Positions 11,324 to 25,450 are shown, counted from the first letter of the stretch. The stretch: DNA of 64,000 nt from Cryptomeria japonica (GCF_030272615.1 NC_081413.1:189336903-189400902); one strand, 5' to 3'. The notes: generated by a model from the letters alone, not told the origin. Program-made: numbers and translations.

Positions 11324-14300
11324 ATGAAGTGTCATGCACAACAAACATCTGATAGTAACTCAGAAATTCTATTACAAACAGAAAGCAATGACCTTGAGAA
11401 AAGTAATGTGCCTCAAACACATTCTACTGCTCCTGAACTCACCCTGCAGACTCCTTCATTCCTACATGCTTTATCCAACTTCCGAAAAAGAATTAATATG
11501 TTGGAGCTCACAGAGGCATGTTCTGTTTGTAAAGAAAACTATGTGGGCATGACTATTAAAAATATCAACCATGCAGTTATATGGATGAGATGTTATGCTG
11601 AAATAGGGATCCACCGTTTCTCAATATCAAACAATATAGACCCAGGTGAGCAACCTTCTATTTTAAAGTGTCTTTCTCAAGTAGAAGAAATGCTCATAGC
11701 AAGAATTGCACTTGTTTTGCAAGTTAGTCATGCAAGGGGAGGACAATATAAGTATTCTGGTCACACAATTAACTTCCCACAAGATATTTCAGAAATTGCA
11801 TTATCCTTTCCCCACAAAATTCAACATTTAAAAAATCCTTATTTTCCGCAGAACTAATCTACAAGGTTTAACTTATGACTGTTACGTGAATAGGTTTCAC
11901 ATCATGAATGCATTGACTTACAAAATAAATCATGACCAATACTATAAAGATGTTGTCATTGATTTAGATGTGGTACATCTATTACCTGAGCACAACATTG
12001 ACATTTCAGACCTTTTGCATTCAGTACCTTTACCTCAAGAAGAACCTATATGAGAAATTCCTGATGTGGCCAACATCAACAATGAAGAAAAAGTAATAGA
12101 AAACTCTTCTTTATTCATTCCATGACTTCCATCCTCAATACCTGAACTTGATGCAATCAAGACAATCCTACATCTAGATAATACCGACAATAATGTTGTC
12201 CCTTGGCCACAAATCAGTAGATCACCTATAAATGAGTACAATACGAAAGGCCTACTTTCAATGGAATTCCCCACATTGTTCCCTAATGGATTGGATTTAC
12301 CACTTCAAGACAAAACAAGGCATGCACATTTACATGACTATGCTTTGCACTTGATAAAATATTTCGAGAAAAGATTTGGCTAGCATGTCCGTTTTAGATA
12401 TTATATCTATAACCTTATGATGAGGCATCGATCTCAACAATCAGCTGTTGTTTTCATAAAGAAAAATTTAGAAGCTTCTCTTCTACTAAATCTTCATGGA
12501 CTAAGAGAGTACTTACAGAACACACCATCAAATTAATTGCCAAATCATATCATGCGATATGTTTCCTCCTTGCGCGGAATGCGCATTTTGGAGCAAATCC
12601 CGTAGAGACCTTACGACAATGATAGAATAGTTAGGTCCACCTACGCTTTTCTTTACTCTAAGATCGACAGATACAAACTGGCCTGACCTGCATAAGATGT
12701 TCCCAAAAACCCATTCAAATACTGCACACCACAACAGAAGGCAGTTTATTGAGAATTTGGTCAATAACCCACATATAACAACTTTATACTTGCACTTAAG
12801 ATTTCAGATCTTTCGTGATGAAGTCATTGTCAAATAGTTGCGTGCCACTGACCACTGGTACAGATATGAATGGCAGCATCGAGGCTCTGCCCATATTCAT
12901 GGCTTTCTTTGTTTGCCACAAGCACCTAATATTGACAACCTTGATTGGTCGGACCATGAAAGCATTCAATCAGTTAAAAAAATATTTGACCAGTACATCA
13001 CAACATGGAATCCACGCATTGAAGTGGATCGCTTAAACAAGCAGTATATACCTGCAATTTCAGATCCATGTCTTTCAAATACAAATGTCATTTTCAGATC
13101 TAATACTTGCACTAATTACACTGAATTAGTGAATGTTGTTCAACACCATACAAAGTGTTTAGAGTTTACCTGCTTGGAAAAAAAAAAAAAACTCAACACT
13201 TGAATGTCGATACAAAGCACCTTGGCCTGAACAACATGACTCGTCATTGACTTTAGACCATAATAATAGCCCATCATACAAGCCAGCAAGGAATGATAGT
13301 CGCCTCAATGTTCACAACAACGATGCTCGCCATATGGAGGGCTAATGTTGATTGTTAGGCAGTATGCTCCAAAAAGGCAGTTCTCCAATATATCTCAAAA
13401 TACACATTGAAAACTGAACGTAAATCAGAAAGCTATACTAACATGTTAAAAAAAATTGTTGGATCAACAAATTCAGAAGATACAATTCTCTTAGCATATC
13501 AGAGATTTGTGATGGTAATTGTTGCCGATAGGGACATTAGCACTCAAGAAACTTGCCTCACATTGCTTAAAATCCCCTTGATCTCTTGCACACATCAGTT
13601 TGTGACCCTCAATGTTGGGAAAAAATTATTTAAATGTATAATAAACTTTGATGAAGGTTCACATACATCCATTTCTTTCATTTCTAATTACATGAAAAGA
13701 CCATCAGAGTTAGCAAACCTAGCACTACTCCATTTAGCTCAACAATATACTTATTGTGGATAATGCAAATCATGTAAATGGATAAAAAGAAAGCTATCGA
13801 CAATTGTAAATGTCTACCCCCAGTATAAATCCTCACCTTCAGAAGATGACACTACTTTTGAAACTTTCTGTTGGAGTGAATTACTTTTGTACAAACCATT
13901 CAACAACATCCCTCTACATATAGGTATCTCAACTGATGAAATTATAGTCAATTAGAAACAACTTCAAAGTACTCATTACATCTGCTGGCATGTAAATGGT
14001 ATTGGAGAACACTGACTACAAAAAATAGTGAAGACCTGTAGTCACAAGATATTCCACAATCTACTGATCAGGACCTCTACGAATGGGAGTTCTTGTCATA
14101 AATGGGAGCCTCAAACAACTTTGATGTTGCTACTCTTCAAATGCTTGGCAAACGTGATTTTGATCTTCAATTTAATTGGGATGCTTCCATACCTAATGAA
14201 ATGTTGCATACAAAAGCATCTCAATTCATTTAACGGAGAAAAGTCAATCAACTCACACCCTTGGCAACATACATTCAAATGCACCTAATACCTTTGAGCT

Positions 14301-15648
14301 TGCAGCAAACCAAAATACTGTGCTTGATATTATAAATTTGCACACTGCACAATATTTGAATTCCTCACCATTACGGTTAATTATTCAAGGCACAACAGGT
14401 ACTGGAAATTCATTTCTTATTGATTGTATACGTAGACAATTAAATTTATATTTAGATCCTACACAATACCCACTGCTTGTACTAGCACCAACAGTTGTAT
14501 CCGCATATAATATCCAGGTTGCCACAATCCATGCTGCCCTCCGTATACCTATTCAAACCCTTGACAAGCCATTCATTATTAATGTTTCAAGAGCAATGCA
14601 AACATTTACGCTACATTTTGATAGATGAAATGAGATTTGTTGGTCCTCAATTACTGATCAAGATTGATAACAGATTGCGAGAAGCTTTTCCCACCAAACA
14701 ACATGAATCATTTGCAGCACTCTCAATCATCTTGGTTGGTGATCTTGCACAACTTCCATCGGTTATGGATAAACCATTATATGCATCCCACTCAACAACA
14801 CTCGCTCTATGACACTCCTTCAATAATGTTGTCACCTTGGATGTTTCTTTTTGACAACAAGGTACAAGCCCCTCCCAAATGCACTTCTATGAGATTTTGC
14901 TTAATACATGCAACACAACACCATTGCAAACAGATTGGGAAAGTCTATAGATGCGCTCAACCTATTCTTTGACACTTGATTAGAACAACCACTTCAACCA
15001 ACAAAAACATTTGTTTGCAACAAATGCAGCTTCAGACACAACTTCAAACACACACAACATTAAGATGTTGAAGCAATTTCACTCACCCATTGTGCATGCA
15101 CCAACAATCATTGCACACCACAAAGATAAACAAACACACCAAGAAGAAAAACTATAATTTGAAATCCTTCTTTCTATAGACCAGGAAGTAACACTTATTG
15201 TAAATTTATGGATAAAGTTGGGCTTGTCAATGGTTCTTTGGGTCAAATCAAAATGATTGTCTACGATGTAGGTTCTTAGCCACCCGATCTGCCAAAATAT
15301 GTGGTGGTCCTCTTCCAACATTACATATGCCCATCATGGGATCCAACAAATCCAAAACATGTTCTCATACCACCAATTACTAGGGGAAACCACACACAAA
15401 TTCCATTAACAATGGCATGGGGTATTACAATTCATAAATCACAAGGTCTGACACTATACTTTGCAATAGTTGACATTGGCAAAACAAAGAAACAAGGCCT
15501 TACATTTACAACGCTTTCCAGAGTCAAATCAATTAACCACCTGCGGATTCACCCTACTTTCACCTATGAAAGGTACTCAAGATTGCAAGGTGTTGCATCA
15601 ACCATTTTAAGAAAAAAAGAAGAATCTCGTTTGCTAAAGCTTTCCTAG
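11324..15648 (+). pseudogene. Helitron Rep-helicase (RepHel)
   Basis: This would be the rolling-circle transposase. In order: a Cys-containing N-terminal domain (CSVCKENYVG, then VEEMLIARIAL and GGQYKYSGHTINFPQD, 11324-11857); a Helitron-like N domain (EFPTLFPNGLDLP, about 12260); the Rep nuclease with HUH motif His-Ile-His at 12892-12900 and the two tyrosines of QYISKY at 13389 and 13401; then a Pif1-family helicase with Walker A at about 14390-14415, Walker B ILIDEM at about 14620, GDLAQLPS at about 14745 and C-terminal ITIHKSQGLTL at about 15425. Walker A reads GTTGTGNS, so the catalytic Lys of GxGKS is Asn. Many stops and frameshifts break the frame. The protein start is not fixed; an earlier in-phase Met near 11244 is possible. 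Confidence 0.9.
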
Positions 15649-16959
15649 ATCATGAAAGAAAATTATTTGCAAAACAAACATAAACAGGTACTGCAAACAC
15701 ATCTTCATTGTGATTTTACATTCCATATATTTTATGTCAATTATTTCAATGCATTGCAATAGTCATGCCTTGCAAGATCAACAACAAATGTAACCAATTG
15801 CATCTCAACAAGCATTTTTAATTACTATTCAGATTCAAATAACAACAGGTACACATCTGCCATCCACTGTCTTCTCAACTATTTAGCTTCCTTACAAATA
15901 TGCTTCTTCTAATGGTTACCAAACTTCTTTTCTCTTCTTCTACTTGCAGGTCTTCTTCTACTTGCAGGGAATCAACAAAGACACCATTTCAAACAAAAAA
16001 ACCTACAAGGGTATCCAAATAACTCTAACTTTTACAATCAATGATACGAAATTCTGTTTCTACCGTCGGTGTACTTTGCAGATTGTAGAACCACTACCAA
16101 AGATAATCCTACTATTAATAGATGTAACTACAATCCTTTACAATTCTTTTCAATCTACAAACATTACAATTTAAAATACTTTAACTTTTCTGATACAATG
16201 TTATTTCTCACATGTATCAAATGGCAGGCAACAAAGCAACCTACAAAACAAAACAAGCACATTAACCACATACAACATCAACAAAAACTACAAGTACCTT
16301 CCTTTAATATTATTTATATTCTACAAATGTTACATACATTTACAATTTATTACTCACAAGTTTATCTTCATACAATTATAATTTCCTAATACAATTTATT
16401 TCTCATAGGTTGTATAACATGCTACCGTTACCAACATGGGCGATGGAGGGTGGATAACAAAAAATTTCTGGGTCCAACAAATACTATTGGTTGAGATTAA
16501 TACAGTCTACGATACAAACCATTTATAATAAGTACTCTTTATAGAACTTTCATTCTCTACAACATTGGTTGAGATTGATACAATCTACAATACAAAGCAT
16601 TTGTAATAAATACTCTTCATGGCACTTTCTTTCTGTACATCATGCTACATTCAACAACATGGGGGATGGTGGGTGGTCAACTTCTTATTTTGGGAATAAC
16701 TATAAACTTTGGTTGGGTTTTGTACAGTGCCAATACTATATATCAATAACATTATTCAATTTGACTTTAATTACCTTCTCTCATTATGATGCATCTACAA
16801 AGCACATTTCTATATTATTCATTTTTGCTTTCAATTACCCTTTCTCATTATGATGCATCTAAAAATAACTTTTCTATAAATCAAATTCCTTCAAAAAAAT
16901 CAAGAAAACCCTCCTTGTAATGTTATAATACCTTTAGAATCAGACCTATCGGCCTCCTG
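15649..16959. other. Helitron 3' tail with local duplications
   Basis: No gene seen. A segment with TGGTTGAGATT...ACAATCTAC is duplicated (about 16410-16560 and 16565-16700), and CTCATTATGATGCATCTA recurs at about 16780 and 16845. Short frames here show no domain. Confidence 0.6.
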
Positions 16960-16987
16960 TTGCAGGCACTCCCCCTGCAATTGCTAG
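16960..16987 (+). other. autonomous Helitron 3' hairpin and CTAG
   Basis: TTGCAGG (16960-16966) pairs with CCTGCAA (16974-16980), then TTGCTAG ends at 16987 before TATA. The loop and stem differ from the non-autonomous copies, but the GCAATTGCTAG ending is shared. Confidence 0.9.
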
Positions 16988-18000
16988 TATAATTTTTGTA
17001 TGATGGTTTAGTCATTTTAAGTTTTAAGAAAAATATTAAGTGTCAATTTTTTTAATTTGTAAATAGTTTAATATACATTTTTTAGATTTAAACATTTTTA
17101 TCAATTTAATCAAGGAAAATAATTCAAGGAAATACGCATAAAAAAAGTACTTACAAAATAAATACCTTGAGCTTCACAAATACTTACAAAATAAATAGTG
17201 AAGCTACATCAAAATAAATACTTTAAGCTTCACAAATTGAAGTGACAGTAAAATAAATACTTTTAAATTTCACATATTGAAATTGAAGCTACAATAAAAT
17301 AAATACTTTAAACTTCAAAAATTTTGTTTTTGAAAGAAATAAAAATAATTAAACTTACAAAATAAGTATCTTAAGCTTATTGAAGCTACAATAAAATAAA
17401 TACCACACAGTAATATAAATACTTTAAAAAACAATGGCCTGAAAAAAATAAAAATCTATATAAAAAGAATGTTAAAATTTAAAAAACAATGATAAATTAG
17501 TAATGCATTCAAAAATCTTAAATTTACATGTAAGTTTCTAAATTCACACCCGAAAAATCTTCTTTATAATAAAAATATAAATTGTTCTAAATTTTTTTAT
17601 TACAATAGTATAAAAATTAGAAATGATTATATCTTATCATTTCAATTATAAGAAATTTCTAAATTGATATTCAAGACAACTTCATAAAAAATATTTAAAA
17701 AATAAATTCATTAAGTTTCTAAATTTATATAAGAAAAAATATACTAAAAATTCATACAAAAATCATATAATATTAGAAACAATTTATATGCTAATCCTAC
17801 CATTTTAAAATATTTTAAATAAATTTATATATTTATAATAAACTTTGTAAAATAATATATACCAATATTATAAATTATAATAATATATAATATATTACGG
17901 TTTATTAATAATTTTTTGAGTCATATATACGATTTTCGCAAAAAGTAGTCCGTCCGTCGATGCATACAGTCCATTAATTTTATTAGTTGTCATATACGAT
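16988..18000. other. AT-rich region with diverged short repeats
   Basis: No gene. Between about 17150 and 17420 a unit of roughly 60 bp containing AAAATAAATACTTTAAGCTTC recurs four or five times in diverged form. The rest is very AT-rich. Confidence 0.6.
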
Positions 18001-18650
18001 CTAAAAATACAAAATTGGCCCGTCAAATTCTAGGCATGCCTTCAACCTTGCAGTTTGCTTGTTGTTTTTACTTGCACTCTGGTATATTTTTCCATTTTTC
18101 GCATCGAGAGTTTCCTTTTATTTTCCCTATGCAGTCTTTTTCCGCAACGGTTGCTTCACTTCAATTTGATTATTCTCCTCTCGCCGCCATTAGAGGTTCC
18201 CTCCATAATGCGTAACGTGTATTCCATAATTGGTAAATGAAGAAAACTATGCATTTTTTGTTGTTATTATGATCTTCTACCTGAATTTGTGGAATTTATC
18301 GTTGATTGTTTGTTAGTTTGAAGTCATGGTTTTGATTGAGTGATTACTTGAGGGCATTTATCAAACAAAGGCTATGATATCGAATTGCAGGGGGCTAGTT
18401 TGTTTTGTGCCCTAATTTTGTACATCTTACAATTTTTACTTGTAAATTTGGAAGTATCAACATTCTTGGAGGTGTTAGCTTTTTCTAGTGTGGTTGTTCA
18501 TTGGTTGGTTTAATTAATGTTGTGGGGTCCTTTAGTAAATAATTTTCTAGTAACTTTCAATGTGTGGACACATACTTGGATTTCATGGATTTACCTCATG
18601 TTCTCATGTGATTGCTTAACTCCATTTTCTGCTTAATTTTAAGTTGTTGG
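18001..18650. other. unassigned region, possible untranslated exon remnant
   Basis: 18015-18235 is less AT-rich than its surroundings and ends in ATTGGTAAATGA, which could be a splice donor, but no protein family or domain is visible. I see no supportable gene. Confidence 0.25.
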
Positions 18651-19027
18651 AGTGTTCCCATGCAAATTTAAAATTGTTGGTAAAGGATAATTTAGAATCT
18701 TTTGCTATTTAAGTGGACCAGCTAATATTTAGGAATTGAAAATAAGCTATGGGAAAATGGGGGGGGGGCTGGAAATAAGCAGCAACCACATATTGCCAAA
18801 AATGCCACATGGCTCCACAAATTTATTTCCCTCTTTTTTTTTAACATTTTATTTCTATTTTTTCTTGTGCTAAAATTATTACTAATATTATTAATACCAA
18901 TTTTAAGATTTCTCTTAAAAATAAGCAGAAAAATAAATACTCATGGGGCCACCAGCTCCACATATATTTCCTTAAAAAGTTGAGCAGCTGCTGCTAGCAA
19001 AAATAAGCTAAGCAACTACATGGGAAC
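18651..19027. repeat. candidate small foldback (MITE-like) repeat
   Basis: TGTTCCCATG near 18653 faces its reverse complement CATGGGAACA near 19018, about 370 bp apart. The interior has further partial dyads (GGAAATAAGC / AGCTCCACA...TTTCC). I could not identify a target duplication. A direct repeat of CTAATTTT-containing sequence flanks it (about 18393 and 19031). Confidence 0.35.
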
Positions 19028-22000
19028 ATGCCGTTAGTTTGTTTTAATATCCTAATTTTACTCTATTTTGCAAGTCTTACCTACAATCATGGATTTCAAA
19101 ATAATTATGGAACACTGTAACTAGCTTTGTTTTGGTAGTTTCATGTGTTGGTGAGTAGTGTTTATTTTGGATGTAATATACTTTTTTGTGTTTTGAGGTA
19201 GTTTTCTTTTAGCATGAATTGAGTTGTTGTTTGTTTAATGGGGGGACAATGGATTTTGAATTTTTCTGAACTATAATTTTTTCTTCTTGCATCTATTGAT
19301 TTGATCAACTTGTCCACTTGAAGTATTTTTTGCTTCATAGTTGAGCACCATGATTATGGGCTTCCTCATTGCAACATGGGGTAAAGATCATGTACTATTT
19401 ACCGCAGATTGGTATTGAACTTGGATAATAGCTTGATACCACAATCTTATTTACGTTGATTTTAATACTCCACAATCTTTCTGACATGTCCTCCAAGTTA
19501 ATGATTTCTTTATCGTGTTGTGGGGATGTAGAGAACTTCATATTTTTAAAATAATATAATATACATAATTAAGAATTGACTTTATTGAATAATCTATTAT
19601 GCTCAATATAACAAAAAGTAGTTACATAATGATATAACTCAACACAATGTTTGATTGCATAAGCCAAGAGATTGGCTAAACATAATGAAAATTACTTATG
19701 TTCCAAAATAATATAAAGTCAAACACAATGAATTATATAAAACAAGCTAAATATCATCCTGATAGGGACTCCCATCATCTATCTCCCATGCTCACATCAC
19801 GAGCAAGAACACTATCGTAGCCCTTTACCGCCCAATCGCGAAGCATTACAATGTTTCTTCGGAGTTCTTCCTGACATGAAGAACCACCGACCCTACACGA
19901 AGAAGTCTAACAACTCAAAATTGATAGGGGATGAAATCTGGTGTAGCTTAGTGTATCCACAATCTATGATGCTATTGTAACGACACTAAGATATGGAAGA
20001 GAGTGAAAATATATTGATTCACTTAGTAAGCATATACTAAGTAATCAATAGAAGTTTGGCCAAAGATCTTTTAGGGCAGACTATCAGCTAATGAGTTAAA
20101 GAAAATACTTAAACCTCTCTTGAAACTCACCCTTCTCTTTTACTCCATATTCAACAACCATCCAATACCCACAAATTATACATTGAAAACACAACAGTGC
20201 ATATAAAATAGGCACCGAGCATACATATCACTCATTGGAACACAACAAAGAATACATGAGCTTGCAACATGCTAATGCATCTATGCAATATGAATACAAA
20301 TGCACATAGGAACATACATAGTCAAACAAGAGTATACAAGAACATTCAAGTCATACACAAGTGCATAAAAACATATAGATGCATTAGACTAGAACATGTC
20401 GATAACTCTACAAAAGCACCCATAGGTTGCAAAAGAATCTTCCCTATGCAACATCATATAATGTTAAAGTCCACACATGGATACCATTCGACCTCATTAT
20501 AATGCGAGATAGAAAAACACATCTTTCTAAACAAGCACAAGAGTTTATGAAATCTACACGAGCTTAGAAAAATGTACAAAAGCATAGTAATGCATGAGTC
20601 TATGTACATTCAAGATCACAAGACACTCATGAGCATATAAGCAATACAAGAGCAACTAGAGCATACAAGTGCAATAGTCTCTAAGACATATTTGCAAGTC
20701 TACAAAAACACTCATTGGCTTACAAAAGCCTCTATATATGTATGTCTTATCTTCTTGATAAATACGTTCTTGCATGAATACCGGTTCAACCATTATTTAC
20801 AAAAGAGAACCTAATCATAATGTTTCTTGAACACCTGCATGAGAGAGTATATAGACTTGTGGAAGCATTTATAAACATACTAAGCATAGGTAAGCATCCT
20901 TCTTTACTTTCTAAATTAATTCATAAATTTGTGTTCCATCTTAATCATAAATGTTTCAAGAGTAATAAGTATACAAATCATCTCAAACAATAAGAACCTG
21001 TAGTGTCTTTGTCATGATTCACTAAGAATCATTTACAAGGAAATCTTGTTTCTTTAAGATAAAGTATTACTCTAATGAGATTTGTATTCAACAACATACA
21101 AAATCATAGAACGACCATCAACCAATGGATCATGTGCACAACCACAACAATTGTACAACTAGATTCTCTAAACTAGAATCCAATTCTCCATCTTGTTGCA
21201 ATCCATATAAAAAAAAAAAATCACGTACAAATTCCACTTAAATACAGATTAATATCACTAGGAAAGTGTCCCCTTGTACAACCAAAATCGGGTTGTAATA
21301 CCAAATAAAAATAAAATCCATGTGCATGTAGTTATAGTATTGAAATCTCAAAGATAATGTTGTGATACTGAATCTAAAGGAAACTATGCCCATATAGTAG
21401 AAATAATGCACAAACATCTCCTACATTAGTTTTATGAGAGAGTAATTGCCAATGATTCTAGATCTATACAATACCATTAAATAAAACACAAAATACAAGA
21501 TGTATCATATATCTTGGGAAAACCCTTTTGGGAAAAATGCATCCTCTAAAGCGCACCTAATTTATTATTCAACAACAAAATGATTATAGTATATTTACAA
21601 AGTAACAATGATCTATTAGGATAAAGAGAAGATTACCATTGACTTCTAGAGTCAATCCAACAACATGTTCCCCACCTCTAATGCATGCTTTATAAGCTAC
21701 ACCCATAACCATACTGCAATGCCACAACCATAGGCAACAAGACATCAATTGTGGAGTACAATTGATAAAATAATCCTATAATAAGAAATGCATAATGCCT
21801 CAATCTCGAGCCTTCAATATATAGACTTAATGAGGCCCTCAATGGGCCCAAAGATTGTCCTAAAATGTATTGGTAAGAATTATCATGACCCAAAATAATT
21901 TGAACATTAAGAACTTCAAGGTGTGTGACATCCGATCCCAATGAAAAATATGTTGATTGTATGGTAATCTAAAAATGTAACAACACATGTATTTAAATGT

Positions 22001-22910
22001 AGTAAATTATCATTCAAAGATTATATGCTTTCAATAGTATTTAAAAAATCATATATGCTTATACTGAGTTGGCAATAACATAATATATTGTTGCTTTTTA
22101 ACTATAAACATGCATGATATTAAGCTCAACTTGTCAAACTACCACCAAATCTACTAACACAAGTAAGAACGCTACTACGCTACCACCGCACAATATTGTT
22201 ATCACAACTTTAGTGACGAGCAACAATAACATGACAAGCTAGGAATTAAGCCTATTTGAATGCTAATAGAAAGATCAAAAGAAAATCTTCACACATCTAA
22301 ATTTTTTATTAAATCTGTAGTCAATCAATAGATATAATTTTACATTCTTTTCAATCTAATCTCCATGTTTTTGCATCTATTTATCTTCATTTATTTTAAA
22401 AGTAAATCAAACACACCTTTCTTTTATTAAATAAATATGATTTTCCATAAACCATAAAATAGATAAATACAAAATTGTTACAAAATCTAAATAACAAAAA
22501 ATATAGTAATTAAATTAACATCAATTAAACTTATTAAGAGTATAATTAAACTAAATTTAAAATTTAATTTTCATATAAAATTTTAATTATAGATCATTAC
22601 TTTATGAATTTTCTTTTTAAGATACAGTAAATATGAAAAAGTTCACTTATTTATCAATTCTTATTGAAAGCTAAAATTTTCAACATATTCTTATGAATTA
22701 TGAATGTGCACTCATTGCTCCCACAAGATGATGTACAATGAAATATGAATGTACTCTCACACGAATGATGTGCTTTCCAATTGGCATCCTATGCTGTGAT
22801 TGCCAATTCATTTCACAATTTTAATTTCTCAAAAAATTCACTCGCTGTTTGATGTTGCCAAATGCAAAACGGTTGGAAAAAATCATTCTGACAGCTCCAA
22901 AGAAGTAGCA
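19028..22910. other. intergenic, no gene recognised
   Basis: AT-rich sequence with short frames (for example 20269-20502 and 21690-21941) that show no known domain. CTTGGGAAAACCCTTTTGGG near 21515 resembles retroelement sequence, but no coding region or LTR pair is visible. The last 150 bp resembles the 3' flank of other LecRK units (compare 36700-36840 and 60350-60460). Confidence 0.5.
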
Positions 22911-25036
22911 CTAAACGAATTGAATTCTGCAATGTACATTAAGATCCACAGGCAAAGCAGCCTCACCAGAGAGGATCTGCAGCACGTTTCTCATGCTAAG
23001 CCTCTCCTGCGGATTAGGGTTTGAACACACAAGCCCTAATACAAGCACAATTTCAGCTTTGCCCTTATCATAATCGCCTCCAAGCCTCTGATCCACAGCA
23101 TCTAGTAATCTTTTATTTGCATACAAATCCCAAACCCACTTAACCAAAATCATACCTTGGGCATCTACAGGTTTTCTTCCGCAGGCAACCTCCAGCATAA
23201 GAGCCCCAAAGCTGAACACATCTGTGGAAGGAGTAGCCTTACCAGAATGTATAAGCTCAGGTGCAATGTATCCCAGAGTGCCCACCACATGAGTAGTTTG
23301 GGGCTTTTCACTGTGGTCATATAACCTTGCCAAACCAAAGTCACCCACTCGGCCGTTCTGATCAGTGTCCAACAATACATTGCTGGATTTGATGTCCCTG
23401 TGTACCACACATTTGTCCCACTGCTCATGTAAGTATAGCAGCCCGGCGGCTACATCTGTGAGAATTTTGAATCTGTGGGCCCAAGTAAGATTCAATTTTG
23501 GACTGAACAAATTTCTTTCAAGGCTTCCGTTGCACATGTAATCGTAGACGATGAAGAGGCGCTTGTTTTTTCTGGACCAGCCTCTGAGGGGCACCAGGTT
23601 CCGGTGCTGTAGCCGCCCAAGGCTTGAAATTTCTGCCATGAATTCCTCCATTCCTTCTGTAAAATCTTTTGTAATGCATTTTACGGCGACTTCTTCGCCT
23701 GAGGGCAGAGTTCCCCTGTATACCCGGCCAAAACCCCCATAACCCAGAAGATTATCGTCTCTGAAACCCTGCAATAAAACTCAGTGGTAAATCCCTTGTT
23801 CAGGATTCTGTGAGATATTGAAAGCTTTTGTAGATGTAATAAGATATTCCTTTATTCATAGTTACCTTTGTACTGAGGTTAAGTTCCCGGTAAGCAAATC
23901 TGTGCGGCCAACACTCTAACTCCCATTGCTCAGTGAAGTCTATGTAATCCGTTCTTTTGAACCAATAAAATATGCCGACAATGAGTCCCAAAATGAAAGC
24001 TGCTGAGCATATTACAGTAATGTATATGAACTCCATAGAATTATAGAATTTGGGGTTTCTGACATAAAAAGAAGGGAGGTGCAAAGTATCTAGATCCAAA
24101 GTCTTATGATTGCCAGTTGCAAAGCTCCAGGCCAAAATGTAATGATCCTCAACCAGAGGAGAACTGCCTGTGATGCAAAACAATTCAATACTCTCCTACA
24201 AAATTACTGAAAAAGACAAAAAAAATTCACATTCAAAATTTATATCATAATTTGCAATTAAACAAGGAAAGATTAACACAAGGAACTGTGTAAAGGGGAA
24301 TTTCACCTGTAGAAGCAGAGAACCCCACCCACATCTGGTCTTGTATGATTCCATCCAAATCCAAATCTTTCCTGGCGAGCAGGGCTTTCTGCGGCCTCGC
24401 CTCTCCAACCGGTGCAATGCTTATGTCCAGCTGCTTGGATTCGCCATTATAGTCGATCCAGGCCCTTATATTATGCCCACTCTTGAGATTAATGGGCGTC
24501 GATGTGTTCCCTTTCCAGTAAGCAGCAGGTTCTGCAGCCACCGATTTGACGCCATTAAGATCGATTCCGACATGGTTGTCATCCTTATCCTCCACGCCTA
24601 TGCTCTTACTTGTGTCAAATTCTACTGCAAAAAGATGGTTATAGTCTTTTCCATTACTGGATAGGTTTACGAGACCCAGATACTGCGTGGCGAAGGCAGC
24701 GTTGAGAGCCGGTGTGGGCGTCATGATGAAGCAGAGACCGTTGCTGCCGCCCGAGAGCGGATGCGGAACCATGGCGAATATGAAGCTTGTGCTGAATGAG
24801 ATTACAGAACCGTTTCTTTTCATGGGGACCGCCTTGTCAAAATAAGCACGACCAATGAGACGCTCTGAGTGATTTGTGAGGCGTATTGCGTTGGATTGTA
24901 TTGAGGCATCTGCAACATATTTGATTGTGCTTGTGGTATTGAAGTGATTGAAGACGAAACTGGTATTCTGCTGCACACCCTCAGCTTCAGTTAGAATGAT
25001 TAAGAGGCAGAGAATCAGAATCTGCATCATCGCCAT
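22911..25036 (-). CDS. L-type lectin receptor-like kinase (LecRK1)
   Basis: Plasma-membrane receptor kinase; the family perceives extracellular cues in immunity and stress, and the ligand here is unknown. Exons, minus strand: 25036-24307, 24167-23866, 23768-22911, all with GT-AG borders, giving 629 aa. Residues 1 to about 19 form a signal peptide. The legume-lectin domain follows (VEFDTSKS, DDNHVGIDLNG, WVGFSAST) up to about 260. A transmembrane helix is at about 290-313. The kinase starts near 350: glycine loop GYGGFG, Lys374 (VAVK), Glu390, HRD 467-469, DFG Asp487 and GTLGYIAPE are all present, so it should be an active RD kinase. The usual Asn after FDTxx in the lectin metal site is Ser. 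The start is the first Met, preceding the signal peptide. It belongs to a decayed tandem array with LecRK2 at 60463. Confidence 0.95.
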
Positions 25037-25260
25037 TGAATTAGCTTATTCTGAGCAGTGTGTCTTTTGGGTGGGCGGTTTTGTTTTCTTATGGGGACTG
25101 TGAACAGTAGTTGTGGAGTCTGAATTATTCATAGGTTAATCCATATAAATTGGCATGTGCAGGGCTAACTTTTCATTTGAGAGTGAAGTGAGGACTTAAA
25201 ATCAATGGATTCTTTTGACCAATGAAAAACGTGAGAAGAAGAGTGTTGGAAGAGGATTCT
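25037..25260 (-). promoter_or_regulatory. LecRK1 upstream region with candidate TATA box
   Basis: On the minus strand ATTTATATGG lies at 25150-25141, about 105 bp before the ATG, preceded by GCCAA. The block containing ACTTTTCATTTGAGAGTGA is conserved upstream of other array units (36360-36400 and 60040-60065), which supports a promoter or leader role. The transcription start is inferred, not seen. Confidence 0.45.
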
Positions 25261-25450
25261 AAATATAAGTTGAATGATATATAATTGAGGGTGAGTTCCA
25301 ACTCTCTCTAATGACATAATGTAATTTAATAGTGAATAGTCAATTTTGGTTTATAAAAGGAATACAAGATTTAAATATTTTTATATAAATGAGGATGTCA
25401 TATTATAATTGATTATTTATAAAATTATTATATTTATATATTTTTTATAT

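Noticed and set aside
18015-18240. Small protein gene
   Set aside because: Two overlapping short frames of similar length, no domain, no homology recognised.
23551-23742. Plus-strand frames inside the LecRK genes (also 24341-24664 and 61091-61285)
   Set aside because: Antisense shadows of the lectin and kinase exons.
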